Source: Micrococcus cohnii (GTDB lineage: Bacteria > Actinomycetota > Actinomycetes > Actinomycetales > Micrococcaceae). Taken from it: DNA of 64,000 nt. How positions within the stretch are numbered: the first letter of the stretch is position 1; every line of letters begins with the position of its first letter. Of this stretch, positions 41,179 through 49,154 are shown piece by piece. The position numbers were made by a program, and so were the translations under genes. The notes under the pieces are model-generated. The model ran no database searches. It saw only the letters and a program-made list of their open reading frames with translations, and was not told the origin of the DNA. The stretch is from NCBI RefSeq assembly GCF_014205175.1, contig NZ_JACHNA010000001.1:2211596-2275595 (forward strand), given 5' to 3'.

Positions 41179-43794
41179 TCAGCGCGCGTCGCCGGCGTTG
41201 ACGGCGTCGAAGCGATGCAGCATCACGGCGATCTCACCGCGCGTGATGTCCTGGCCCGGAGCGAACGTGCCGTCGTGGTAGCCGGTCACCAGCCCCTCGG
41301 AGGCGGCCCACTGGATCGCCTCGTAGTGCGGGTTCGCGGCGGAGACGTCCGGGAAGTCCGGCGTGGCCGGGGCGGTGTACTCCGGGTGGGCGGCGCGGTA
41401 GAGCATGGAGGCGAACTCGCCGCGGCTCACCGAGTGCTTCGGGCGGAACGTGCCGTCGACGTAACCACGGACGATCTGCTCGGCCGCGGTCCACTCCACC
41501 GGCTCGAAGTGCGTGTTCGAGGTCGGCACGTCAGGGAAGGTCTGGCCGGCGGGGGTGAAGCCCTCGTCCGTGAGGTACCGGTACAGGAAAGAGGCGCCCT
41601 GGGCGCGGGTCGTGTCGTCGGACTTGCCGAAGGACCCGTCGGCGTAGCCGGTGGTCAGGCCCGAACACTGCATCCAGCGGACGGCCGAGAAATAGGCCGA
41701 CCCCTCGGCGTTGTCGGAGAAGTTCGCGTCGGTGCAGTCGGCGGCGGCGCCGACCTCGAGCGCGTGGCGGACGGTGGTGACGGTGCCGTCGGTGTGGGTG
41801 ACGGTCATGACCAGCTCGCCGGGGCCCGTGGCCCGAGGGGCGGACAGCGAGGACAGGTCGACGCTCTCCTGGCCGGCGGGCACGTCCACCGAGCCCAGCT
41901 CAACCGGGGCAGAGCCGTCGGCCGGTTCGAAAGCGACGCTCACCTGCTGCGCGGCCGGGACGCCGTCGGAGTCGATCACGAGATCATCCAGGCTCACGGC
42001 CAGCGGGTCCCCGGCACCGAGGGAGGCCGGGCCGGCCACGGGCACCCCCTGCTTCGAGAAGGACGGGTTGACGGCGCCGTCCTCGGCGGCCTGGGCCTCG
42101 GCGTAAGAGCTCAGCGCCTGCTGATCGAGCAGGCCCAGGTCCACGAAGTTCTGACGTCCCTCGGCGAACGCGGTGAACCCGTCGGGCGCCTTCGACGGGT
42201 CGCCCAGGTCCTTCCAGGTGCTGTCGCCGAGGAAGGAGACGGTCGCGACCGTGTACATGCGGTCCTCCTCGAGCGGCTCGCCGTCGACCCACACGCCGGT
42301 GACCTTCTCGCCCTGCGGCTTGGAGTCGTCGTAGGTCCAGTTCAGGTTCTCGGACCAGCCGAGGTTGTGCTGGCGGACGCCGTCGCGCCAGTTCTGCTCG
42401 AGAGCCTGCTTGATCGACGATCCCGGGATGTCGAACTGCACGACGGTGTTGCCGAAGGGAGCCATGTCCAGCAGCTCGCCGAGGGTGAGCTTGCCGGCCA
42501 GTGCGTCCGGCTTCGGCGTGAACGCGCCGCCGTCGGTGAACTGGGACTCGAGCAGCTCCGAACGCAGCCCGCCAGGGTTGATCACGCCCAGGTCCACGCC
42601 CGGGTTCGTGCTCTCGGCGGAGTGCTTCAGGGCGTCGGCGACCCAGTTGCCCAGCGTCGTTTCCGCCTTGCGGGTGCCGCCGGCACGCCATGACTGCCCG
42701 TCGGCGAGCAGCTTCGCATAGTCGGTCGTGATCGACCCGTCGAGATCGGCGAGCACGGTGGACTGCTTGTCGCGGAAGACGTCCACGGCCTTCTGCTCGA
42801 TCGCGTAGACCTCGGCGGTGACGGCCGACTCCGCGGCGGCCTCGGCCGGGTCCTGGGTCGAGCGCTCGAGCATCTTCCCGGTCGCCGAGGTGACCTCGCC
42901 GGCACCGTCGACGGTGAGCTCGACGGCGGCCAGGTGCTGGCCCGACTGGCCGGCCTGCATCACGTGCCGGCGGGCGCCGGAGTTGTCCGTCTCGTACTGG
43001 TAGAGCTGATGGGTGTGGCCGTTGAAGATCACGTCCACAGCCGGGTGGGTGTCCTCCACGGCGGCACGGAAGATGTCCCGCTTGGCCTTCTCGTCGGCGA
43101 GCTCGCCGCTGCCGGCGGCCCCATCGTGGTAGGAGGCGACGATGACGTCGGCCTCGTCGTTCGCCTCGAGGTCTGCGGCCACGCGGTTCACCGCCTCGAC
43201 CATGTCCTGCACCTCATTGCCCTGCAGGCCGGCGCCGGTGGTGGTCGAGTACAGGTCGTTCGGTGACGCGCCGATGACGGCCACGCGCACGCCGTCGACG
43301 TCGAAGACCTTGTGCGAGGTGAGCACCGGCTCCTTCGTCGTCGGGTCGACGAAGTTCGCGGAGAGCACCGGGAAGTCAGCGCGCGGGATCACACGGCCGG
43401 TCAGGTCGTCCAGGCCCTTGTCGTACTCGTGGTTGCCGGCGGCGAGGGAGTCGAGGCCGAGCGCGTTCATCGCGTCGATCGTCGGGTTGTCCTGCTGCAC
43501 GTTCGACACGGAGGCGGAACCGCCGATCAGGTCGCCCGCGCTGGTCAGCAGCGTGGTGTCGGCGCCGTGGGTCTTCTCGAAGCCGCGGCGGTAGTCCTCG
43601 ACGGTGTCGGCGAACTGCGTGCCGGAGTACTTCTCGGACAGTGCCCCGTGGAAGTCGTTGAACGACATGATCGAGATGGTCTTCTCCTCGGCGGCCGCCT
43701 CGACGGCGAGGGCGGGGGCCGCGCTGGCCGGAGCCAGGACGAGGGTGGTGCAGGCGATGGTCGCGGTGCAGCGACGCAGGAAGACGTGCGACAT
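41179..43794 (-). CDS. Secreted SLH-anchored 5'-nucleotidase / metallophosphatase
   Basis: An 871-residue surface enzyme. The signal peptide starts MSHVFLRRCTATIACTTLVLA. The calcineurin-like domain follows: SIMSFNDFHGAL, TSAGDLIGGSAS, AAGNHEYDKG and VIFNGHTHQLY supply the two-metal site. The substrate domain near 500-560 contains VINPGGLRSELL and MAPFGNTVVQFD. After an Ig-like linker come three SLH repeats (VGYADGSFGKSDDTTRAQG type) closely related to those of the downstream nuclease. It releases phosphate from nucleotides made by that nuclease. ATG 43794 is chosen for its signal peptide. A PHO-box-like repeat lies about 130 nt upstream. Confidence 0.92.
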   Translation of the reverse strand: MSHVFLRRCTATIACTTLVLAPASAAPALAVEAAAEEKTISIMSFNDFHGALSEKYSGTQFADTVEDYRRGFEKTHGADTTLLTSAGDLIGGSASVSNVQQDNPTIDAMNALGLDSLAAGNHEYDKGLDDLTGRVIPRADFPVLSANFVDPTTKEPVLTSHKVFDVDGVRVAVIGASPNDLYSTTTGAGLQGNEVQDMVEAVNRVAADLEANDEADVIVASYHDGAAGSGELADEKAKRDIFRAAVEDTHPAVDVIFNGHTHQLYQYETDNSGARRHVMQAGQSGQHLAAVELTVDGAGEVTSATGKMLERSTQDPAEAAAESAVTAEVYAIEQKAVDVFRDKQSTVLADLDGSITTDYAKLLADGQSWRAGGTRKAETTLGNWVADALKHSAESTNPGVDLGVINPGGLRSELLESQFTDGGAFTPKPDALAGKLTLGELLDMAPFGNTVVQFDIPGSSIKQALEQNWRDGVRQHNLGWSENLNWTYDDSKPQGEKVTGVWVDGEPLEEDRMYTVATVSFLGDSTWKDLGDPSKAPDGFTAFAEGRQNFVDLGLLDQQALSSYAEAQAAEDGAVNPSFSKQGVPVAGPASLGAGDPLAVSLDDLVIDSDGVPAAQQVSVAFEPADGSAPVELGSVDVPAGQESVDLSSLSAPRATGPGELVMTVTHTDGTVTTVRHALEVGAAADCTDANFSDNAEGSAYFSAVRWMQCSGLTTGYADGSFGKSDDTTRAQGASFLYRYLTDEGFTPAGQTFPDVPTSNTHFEPVEWTAAEQIVRGYVDGTFRPKHSVSRGEFASMLYRAAHPEYTAPATPDFPDVSAANPHYEAIQWAASEGLVTGYHDGTFAPGQDITRGEIAVMLHRFDAVNAGDAR

Positions 43795-43920
43795 GGAATC
43801 CCTCTGGGCAGATATGGACGAGTGCGATGACGGGGTGCGTCGGGCTCTCGCCAGCCACGGCATCGCGTTGTGCCGCGGTCGAAGGCCGGGCCGACCCGAA
43901 CGCTCCGGCGATCCGACCAT

Positions 43921-43943
43921 GTCCACGTGTCGTTCAGATGAAC
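43921..43943 (+). promoter_or_regulatory. Candidate PHO box upstream of the 5'-nucleotidase gene
   Basis: Two 11-nt units, GTCCACGTGTC and GTTCAGATGAA, with the GTTCA half-site conserved in the second and one mismatch in the first. The second unit is also part of the palindrome GTTCAGATGAAC (43932-43943). Actinobacterial PhoP/RegX3 regulators bind GTTCACC-type repeats at 11-nt spacing. The match is partial. Confidence 0.35.
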
Positions 43944-44009
43944 CCCAGAGGTGGTCCGCGTGACCATCGAGTGAGGCCGCCGGAGGCGCCGTGGCGGGGC
44001 ACCCACGCG

Positions 44010-44045
44010 AACGGGCGGCCCGGCGGATCTGCCGGGCCGCCCGTT
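44010..44045 (-). terminator. Terminator hairpin after tRNA-Ser(TGA)
   Basis: A perfect 15-bp stem AACGGGCGGCCCGGC / GCCGGGCCGCCCGTT with a 6-nt loop, 15 nt beyond the tRNA. Confidence 0.8.
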
Positions 44046-44060
44046 GACGGCGGATTCATG

Positions 44061-44148
44061 CGGATGGTGTGGGATTCGAACCCACGGTACGGGATCGCCG
44101 CACACCGGTTTTCAAGACCGGCTCCTTCGGCCGCTCGGACAACCATCC
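44061..44148 (-). tRNA. tRNA-Ser (anticodon TGA)
   Basis: An 88-nt class II tRNA with acceptor GGATGGT/ACCATCC, a long variable arm and T-arm GTGGGTTCGAATCCCAC. Anticodon loop CTTGAAA gives TGA, reading UCA and other UCN codons. CCA is not encoded. Confidence 0.95.
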
Positions 44149-44262
44149 CCACCGGAGGCGTGCCTCCGGCGAGTCCACTCTACCGGCCTCGCGCCGGTCG
44201 CTCGCCGTCGCTGGGGAGCGAAGACAGTCCGTCGGCGGACCCGGTGGGTGCATCATGGAGGA

Positions 44263-45381
44263 ATGAGCACAACCCCGGCTCCTGAGCGTGAGACCCCGAC
44301 GACCATGACCGCGGTTCGCACCACGGGTGAGGGCGGCCCGGCCTCCCTGTGCGTGGGACCCGAACCCGTGCCCGTGCCCGGGGCGGGCGAGGTGCTCGTG
44401 CGGGTCGCCGCGGCCGGGCTCAACCGAGCCGATCTCATGCAGGCGGCAGGGACGTACCCTCCGCCACCGGGGGAATCGGAGGTCCTCGGCCTCGAGGTGT
44501 CCGGGATCGTGGTCGCACACGGCCCAGGTACCGACCCCGAGGCCGCCGGGGCCGACCCGCGGGCCGTGTTCGCCCTCGGGGACCGCGTGTGCGCCCTGCT
44601 GGCCGGCGGCGGCTATGCCGAGTACGCGGCCGTGCCGCTCGGGCAGCTGATGCGTGTGCCCGACGAGGTCGACCTGGTCGAGGCGGCGGCGTTCCCCGAG
44701 GTCGCGTGCACCGTGTGGTCGAATCTGGGTGATCGTGCCTGTGTGTGCCCCGGTGACCGCGTCCTCGTGCACGGCGGGACCGGCGGCATCGGTTCCTTCG
44801 CGGTGCAGTACCTGGCTGCGGTCGGTGCCCGCGTCATCGCGACGGTCGGCTCGACGGAGAAAGCCGAGCGCGCCCGGATCCTCGGCGCGGAGGCGACGAT
44901 CGATCACACCCGGGCGGTCACGGCGGACGGCGAGCCGGACTTCGCCTCCGTGGTGCGCCAGCTGACCGACGGCGCGGGCGTGGACGCGGTGCTCGACGTC
45001 GTGGGCGGGCCCTACCTCGCCCAGAACGTGGCGGCCCTGGCCCCGGAGGGCCGCATCGTCACGATCGCGGTGCAGGGAGGAGCGAAGGCCGACTCCTTCA
45101 ACATGATGCGGCTCGTGGCCAAGCGCGGCTGGCTCACCGGCTCGACGCTGCGGTCCCGGCCGCGCGAGGAGAAGGCACGGATCGTCGCCCAGACGGCCAA
45201 AGCCGTGCTGCCGCTGGTCGCCGACGGGCGGATCGACCTGGCGGTGAGCGCGCGGTTCGCGCTCGCCGACGCCGCGGCAGCTCACGAACGTTTCGACTCG
45301 GCAGAGCGCACCGGCAAAGTGCTGCTCGTGACCGACCCGGCCCGGGCTGACTCGGGGCCGCGTGCGGGCGGTGCCCGGTGA
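44263..45381 (+). CDS. Zinc-independent quinone oxidoreductase (MDR superfamily)
   Basis: A 372-residue NADPH-dependent reductase. The N-terminal GroES-like domain contains VLVRVAAAGLNRADLMQAAGTYP, characteristic of quinone oxidoreductases with no catalytic zinc ligands. The nucleotide fold is VLVHGGTGGIGSFAVQYLAA near residue 167. DVVGGPYLAQNV and KVLLVTDP follow. ATG 44263 has GGAGG only 1-2 nt upstream, so ATG 44305 (MTAVRTTGEGG), which aligns with the usual N terminus, remains possible. The stop overlaps the next gene. Confidence 0.9.
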   Translation: MSTTPAPERETPTTMTAVRTTGEGGPASLCVGPEPVPVPGAGEVLVRVAAAGLNRADLMQAAGTYPPPPGESEVLGLEVSGIVVAHGPGTDPEAAGADPRAVFALGDRVCALLAGGGYAEYAAVPLGQLMRVPDEVDLVEAAAFPEVACTVWSNLGDRACVCPGDRVLVHGGTGGIGSFAVQYLAAVGARVIATVGSTEKAERARILGAEATIDHTRAVTADGEPDFASVVRQLTDGAGVDAVLDVVGGPYLAQNVAALAPEGRIVTIAVQGGAKADSFNMMRLVAKRGWLTGSTLRSRPREEKARIVAQTAKAVLPLVADGRIDLAVSARFALADAAAAHERFDSAERTGKVLLVTDPARADSGPRAGGAR

Positions 45382-45836
45382 TGGCGGGACCGTTCGCGCG
45401 CTTCCGTCAGTCCCGCGCCGACGACCGGGAGCTCGGGCTCGGCCTGTGGCGCCGCGGCCACGACCGTTACGCGCGGGCGCTCGACCGCTACTGGCAGGTC
45501 GTCGAGGCCACACGGGAGGCGGGGAACGTGGGGGAGGACGAGCTCAATGGGCTCGTACACGCCGGCAACGCGCTCGCCGACGCCCGAGACCGCGTCCGCA
45601 CGCTGTGCACGGCGCTGCATCGTCGGCATCCCAGCGGCGAGGGCGGGCACATCCCGCCCTCGACGGCGGATGCACATCGGGAGCTCTCCCGCGCCGCCCA
45701 CGAGCTGGCCGCCACGGCGCAGGCGGCGGCGATGTTCCGCCTCGGCCAGGGGAGTCTGGACTCGGTCGGCCGCCATGCCGAGCGCACGCTCGAACACGTC
45801 GCGCAGGCGGAGCGCTCCGCGCCCCGGCCCGCATGA
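45381..45836 (+). CDS. Small helical protein of unknown function
   Basis: A protein of about 151 residues, mostly alpha-helical and rich in Arg and Ala: GLWRRGHDRYARALDRYWQVVEATREAG, then long Ala/His helices (HELAATAQAAAMFRLGQ). No signal peptide or membrane helix is present. ATG 45381 overlaps the TGA of the oxidoreductase gene (TGATG); GTG 45378 is an equivalent alternative. Coupling suggests a joint role or at least joint expression. A strong terminator follows 33 nt after the stop. Confidence 0.72.
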   Translation: MAGPFARFRQSRADDRELGLGLWRRGHDRYARALDRYWQVVEATREAGNVGEDELNGLVHAGNALADARDRVRTLCTALHRRHPSGEGGHIPPSTADAHRELSRAAHELAATAQAAAMFRLGQGSLDSVGRHAERTLEHVAQAERSAPRPA

Positions 45837-45868
45837 GCGCAGCGGGAGAGGCGAACGGTCTCAGACAC

Positions 45869-45904
45869 GAGAACGGCCCCGCACCTGGGTGCGGGGCCGT
45901 TCTC
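45869..45904 (+). terminator. Terminator of the quinone oxidoreductase operon
   Basis: A perfect 16-bp stem GAGAACGGCCCCGCAC / GTGCGGGGCCGTTCTC with CTGG loop. It also lies 8 nt after the minus-strand tRNA-Thr. Confidence 0.85.
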
Positions 45905-45911
45905 TCTGCCG

Positions 45912-45985
45912 AGCCTCCTGCCGGATTCGAACCGGCGACCTGCTCTTTACGAGGGAGCTGCTCTGGCCAGCTGAGCTAAGGAGGC
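45912..45985 (-). tRNA. tRNA-Thr (anticodon CGT)
   Basis: A 74-nt class I tRNA with acceptor GCCTCCT/AGGAGGC, D-arm AGCTCAGCTGGCCAGAGC and T-arm CCGGTTCGAATCCGG. Loop CTCGTAA gives CGT, reading ACG. The innermost anticodon-stem pair is C-A, a common irregularity. CCA is not encoded. Confidence 0.92.
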
Positions 45986-46159
45986 ACGCGGCCGCCTGCG
46001 GCCACGGCTGGCAACTCTAGCGGCTTGTGGTCGTCGGAGGCAAAACGCCCAGGTCGGGCGCCGGTCGGTCAATCCTCGTGTCGCGTTCATCTGGGGGATG
46101 CACGGGCGCAAAGTGGCTCGGGTTGGCTGTGAGGGTCACCAGCAGGAGAGGAGTCGGCC

Positions 46160-46921
46160 ATGCCGCAGCACGCACCCGCCCCCACCGCCCCGACGGACGC
46201 GCCGCGCCCGGAGCCCGCAGCCCGACCGAGCCGGGGCCCGACGCGCCCGAGCCTGGCGGTCGTGGACATGTCCGGCACGTCGATCGTGGAGTCGGGTCTG
46301 CAGGATCGGGCGTTCGCCCGCGCCCTGGCGGAGCACGGCGTGGCCGAGGACGATCCGCGCATGCCCGAGTTCCAGGCCGCGTTCCGGCTGCACCGACGGA
46401 CCTCGCGCACCGCAGCGTTCCGCGCGATCATCCCGGATCGGGTCGAGGCGGCCGAGGCGACCAAGGCGTTCGAACGGCACCTCGACGCTCTCGTCGCCGA
46501 GCACGGGGCGACGCCGCAACCGGGAGCATCGGAGGCGCTTCAGGCGCTGCGTGATCAGGGGTTGGCTCTGTGCCTGACGACGGGGTATGCCCGCCACACG
46601 CAGAACACGCTGCTGGACTCGCTGGGCTGGATGGGCCTGGCGGACCTCAGTCTCTGCCCCGACGACGCGGGCCGCGGCGTGCCCTACCCGGACATGATCC
46701 TCACCGCCCTGCTGGCGCTCGACCTGGACGATGTGCGCTCGGTGGTCACCGTGGGGGACACGACGGCCGATGTCCAGGCCGGTCTGCGGGCCGGGGCCGG
46801 CCTCGTGGTGGGAGTGCTCTCCGGCGAGGACGACGAGGCGACCCTGCGGGGTGCGGGCGCGGACGCGGTCGTGCCCGGGCTCGCGGACGTGCCGCCTCTG
46901 GTCGCGGGGCTCAGCGCCTGA
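46160..46921 (+). CDS. HAD-superfamily hydrolase, phosphonatase (PhnX)-like
   Basis: A 253-residue protein with a 30-residue Pro/Ala-rich start. Motif I is LAVVDMSGTSIVE: the nucleophilic Asp is present, but the +2 general acid is Ser. Phosphonoacetaldehyde hydrolases have Ala there, so this belongs near the phosphonatase-like branch. Motif II is CLTTGYAR, and motif III/IV is SVVTVGDTTADVQAG. The substrate is unknown, and no phosphonate genes are nearby. ATG 46160 is preceded by GGAGAGG. The gene converges with holB and overlaps it by 11 nt. Confidence 0.83.
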   Translation: MPQHAPAPTAPTDAPRPEPAARPSRGPTRPSLAVVDMSGTSIVESGLQDRAFARALAEHGVAEDDPRMPEFQAAFRLHRRTSRTAAFRAIIPDRVEAAEATKAFERHLDALVAEHGATPQPGASEALQALRDQGLALCLTTGYARHTQNTLLDSLGWMGLADLSLCPDDAGRGVPYPDMILTALLALDLDDVRSVVTVGDTTADVQAGLRAGAGLVVGVLSGEDDEATLRGAGADAVVPGLADVPPLVAGLSA

Positions 46922-48110
46922 GGCCGGCGTGTGTGTCGCGCGGACGGCGGGTCCGAGCGGGCAGCAGGGCCAGCATCATCGCTTCGACGGCCAGCTGCTC
47001 GGGGACGTTGGCCGCGAGACGCTCGCGGGCCGTGCTGATCGCGTCGAGTCGGGCGAGCACATCGTTTGAGTCGCCGGCGGAGGAGGCCGCGTACCGCTCG
47101 ATCTCGGCCCGGCGGTGTTCGTTGATCAGCGGCACGCCCGCCCGTGTCTGCACGGTGAGGACGTCGCGGAACAGGCCGATCAGGTCGATCATGGCCCGGT
47201 CGAGGCTGTCGTGCACGCTGCGGCGCCGACGTCGGGTCTGTTCCTCCTCGAGGCGCTTGACGTGGTGGCGCTGTTTCGGCGGGACTGGTTCACCGTCGAC
47301 GATGCCCAGCTGACGGCGCAACGCCGCCAGCTCGTCCGCGTCGCGGGCCTGCGCGGAGGATTCGGCCTCGGCTTTGGCCACGTCGACGAGCCGGGTCGCG
47401 GTCTCCATCGCATCCGACACGGCCGCCGTGCCCATCGGCAGGGAGAGGATCTCCTCGCGACGGGCGAGCGCCTCCGGATCGCGGGCCAGTCGTCGGGCCA
47501 TGCCGATGTGCGACTGCGAGACCCGCGCCGTCGTCAGGGCCGTCGCCTCGTCGAGACCGTCGCGGCGATGCAGCAGGGCCGCCACGTCCTCGACGGCGGG
47601 GATGCGCAGGGTCACGGCGCGACAGCGTGAGCGGATCGTCGGCAGCACGTCTGCGGGGGAGGGAGTGCAGAGCATCCAGATCGTCTTCTCGGGAGGCTCT
47701 TCGATCGCCTTGAGCAGCACGTTCGTGGCGCGCTCGGTCATGCGGTCCGCGTCCTCGATCAGGAACACCCGCCACCGTCCGGCGGCCGGGCGCGACTGAG
47801 CGGCCTCGACGAGCGCGCGCACGTCCTCGATCTTGTAGCTGACCGCCTCGGTCGCCAGCACCGTGACGTCCGGGTGCGTGCCGCTGAGCGTCGTGGAGCA
47901 GGCGTGGCAGCGGCCGCAGCCGCGCTCCTGCGGTGAGGGGTGTTCGCACTGCAGCGCCGCGGCGAAGGCCCGGGCCGCCGTCGACCGTCCTGAGCCGGGC
48001 GGGCCCGTGAACAGCCAGGCATGGGTGGGGCGCTCCTGGGCCGCCGCTCGGCCGAGCTGCTCGACGACCGCGTCCTGGCCGACGAGCTCGTCGAAGACCG
48101 GGGCGCTCAT
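46911..48110 (-). CDS. holB: DNA polymerase III subunit delta'
   Basis: A 399-residue clamp-loader subunit. It contains FDELVGQDAVVEQL, the P-loop TGPPGSGRSTAARAF, zinc-binding cysteines (GCGRCHACSTTL), the VFLIEDADRMTERATNVLLKAIEEPP segment and the SRC motif in TIRSRCRAV. The P-loop Lys is replaced by Arg (GSGRS), consistent with a delta' that does not hydrolyse ATP. The start is ATG 48110, which overlaps the tmk stop (ATGA), rather than the upstream GTG at 48119. tmk-holB is a conserved actinobacterial pair. Confidence 0.94.
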   Translation of the reverse strand: MSAPVFDELVGQDAVVEQLGRAAAQERPTHAWLFTGPPGSGRSTAARAFAAALQCEHPSPQERGCGRCHACSTTLSGTHPDVTVLATEAVSYKIEDVRALVEAAQSRPAAGRWRVFLIEDADRMTERATNVLLKAIEEPPEKTIWMLCTPSPADVLPTIRSRCRAVTLRIPAVEDVAALLHRRDGLDEATALTTARVSQSHIGMARRLARDPEALARREEILSLPMGTAAVSDAMETATRLVDVAKAEAESSAQARDADELAALRRQLGIVDGEPVPPKQRHHVKRLEEEQTRRRRRSVHDSLDRAMIDLIGLFRDVLTVQTRAGVPLINEHRRAEIERYAASSAGDSNDVLARLDAISTARERLAANVPEQLAVEAMMLALLPARTRRPRDTHAGLRR

Positions 48111-48763
48111 GCGTGCCACACCCGCTCGAGCACCGCATCGGTCAGCTCCTGCGTCGGCCGGCTCGCGTCGAGCACGAGGTAGCGCTCGGGATCGGCCGCG
48201 GCGCGCTCGAGGAAGGCCGAGCGCAGCAGCTCATGCTGGTTCGCCGTCTCCTGTTCCATGCGATCGGCCGTGTGCCCAGCCCCCTGTTCCCTGGTGCGAC
48301 GCCGGGCCTCGGCCGTGCGCGCGGCGACGTCGAGCACAACGGTCAGATCGGGCAGCAGGGAGCCGGTGGCCCAGTCGTTGAGCGTGGCGATCGGCTCGAG
48401 GCCGAGCCCGCGCCCGCGGCCCTGGTAGACGATCGAGGAGTCGACGTACCGGTCGCTGACCACCCACGATCCGGCGGCCAGTGCGGGGCGGATCGCGCGC
48501 TCGGCGTGCGCGGCGCGGGCCGCGGCGAACAGCAGTGCCTCGGTGCGAGCGTCGATGGGCGCGTGCGCCGGATCGAGCACGAGGGAACGGATCCGCTCGC
48601 CCAGATCCGTGCCGCCGGGCTCGCGCGTGAGCACGACTGAGGCGCCGCGTGCACGCAGAGCGTCGGCGAGCGCGGCGGCCTGGGTCGACTTGCCGGACCC
48701 GTCGGGGCCTTCGACGGCGAGGAACAGCGGTGCGGCGGGGGTCGAGGCGGCGTCCTGGATCAC
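48107..48763 (-). CDS. tmk: Thymidylate kinase
   Basis: A 218-residue enzyme phosphorylating dTMP to dTDP. P-loop is LAVEGPDGSGKSTQA; DR(Y/F) motif is VVSDRYVDSSIVYQG; LTREPGGTDLGERIR binds dTMP. The lid region is RTREQGAGHTADRME. GTG 48763 follows TAGGCT by 6 nt, with no ribosome site, so the mRNA is probably leaderless. Coupled to holB downstream. Confidence 0.95.
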   Translation of the reverse strand: MIQDAASTPAAPLFLAVEGPDGSGKSTQAAALADALRARGASVVLTREPGGTDLGERIRSLVLDPAHAPIDARTEALLFAAARAAHAERAIRPALAAGSWVVSDRYVDSSIVYQGRGRGLGLEPIATLNDWATGSLLPDLTVVLDVAARTAEARRRTREQGAGHTADRMEQETANQHELLRSAFLERAAADPERYLVLDASRPTQELTDAVLERVWHA

Positions 48764-48769
48764 GGGCCC

Positions 48770-48775
48770 AGCCTA
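48770..48775 (-). promoter_or_regulatory. Candidate leaderless -10 element, tmk-holB
   Basis: TAGGCT, spacer GGGCCC (6 nt), GTG 48763. The same spacer is used at 33317, on the opposite strand. Confidence 0.5.
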
Positions 48776-48823
48776 TCGGCCGCGCCGAGACGCCGACGGG
48801 CGTCGAACCGTGCGGGCGCTTCG

Positions 48824-48829
48824 TACACT
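48824..48829 (+). promoter_or_regulatory. Candidate leaderless -10 element, DUF2516-like gene
   Basis: TACACT, spacer GGTGGGC (7 nt), ATG 48837. It is back to back with the tmk promoter; the gap between the two -10 boxes is 48 nt. Confidence 0.5.
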
Positions 48830-48836
48830 GGTGGGC

Positions 48837-49154
48837 ATGCGCTCCCTCGCTCTGTTTCCGGCCCTGGCCGTCGAGTACTGGCTCTTCATCGCCCTCGCTG
48901 TCGTGGGTGCGGGCCTCGCGCTGTGGGCCACGATCGACTGCGTCCGCCGCCCGGCGGAGCTGTTCGTGCGCGCCGGGCTGCGCGACAAGAACTTCTGGAC
49001 CCTGCTGAACGTGGCCGCGCTGGCCGTCGCCGCCTTCAGCGTGGCCTTTCGCTCCGGCATGGGGATGCTCGGCATCATCGCTCTGTGCATCAGCGCGGTG
49101 TACCTGGCCGGTCCTCGTGAGCAGCTCAATCTGTACAGCGGCTACCGCCGCTGA
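48837..49154 (+). CDS. Small membrane protein, DUF2516-like
   Basis: A 105-residue protein with two to three hydrophobic helices: VEYWLFIALAVVGAGLALWA, LLNVAALAVAAFSVAF and GMLGIIALCISAVYLAG. A loop IDCVRRPAELFVRAGLRDKNFW lies between them, and YLAGPREQLN closes the protein, as in the actinobacterial DUF2516 family. Function unknown. The stop overlaps the end of the convergent methyltransferase gene by 13 nt. Confidence 0.8.
   Translation: MRSLALFPALAVEYWLFIALAVVGAGLALWATIDCVRRPAELFVRAGLRDKNFWTLLNVAALAVAAFSVAFRSGMGMLGIIALCISAVYLAGPREQLNLYSGYRR

Noticed and set aside
38066..41281. A long open frame on the plus strand opposite the SLH nuclease gene (over 1000 codons)
   Set aside because: It mirrors the codon bias of the true gene, has no recognisable domain or signal, and the minus-strand gene has full catalytic and SLH motifs.
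44044..44262. N-terminal extension of the quinone oxidoreductase into the tRNA-Ser(TGA) region
   Set aside because: The extension overlaps the tRNA and its terminator and has no family similarity.
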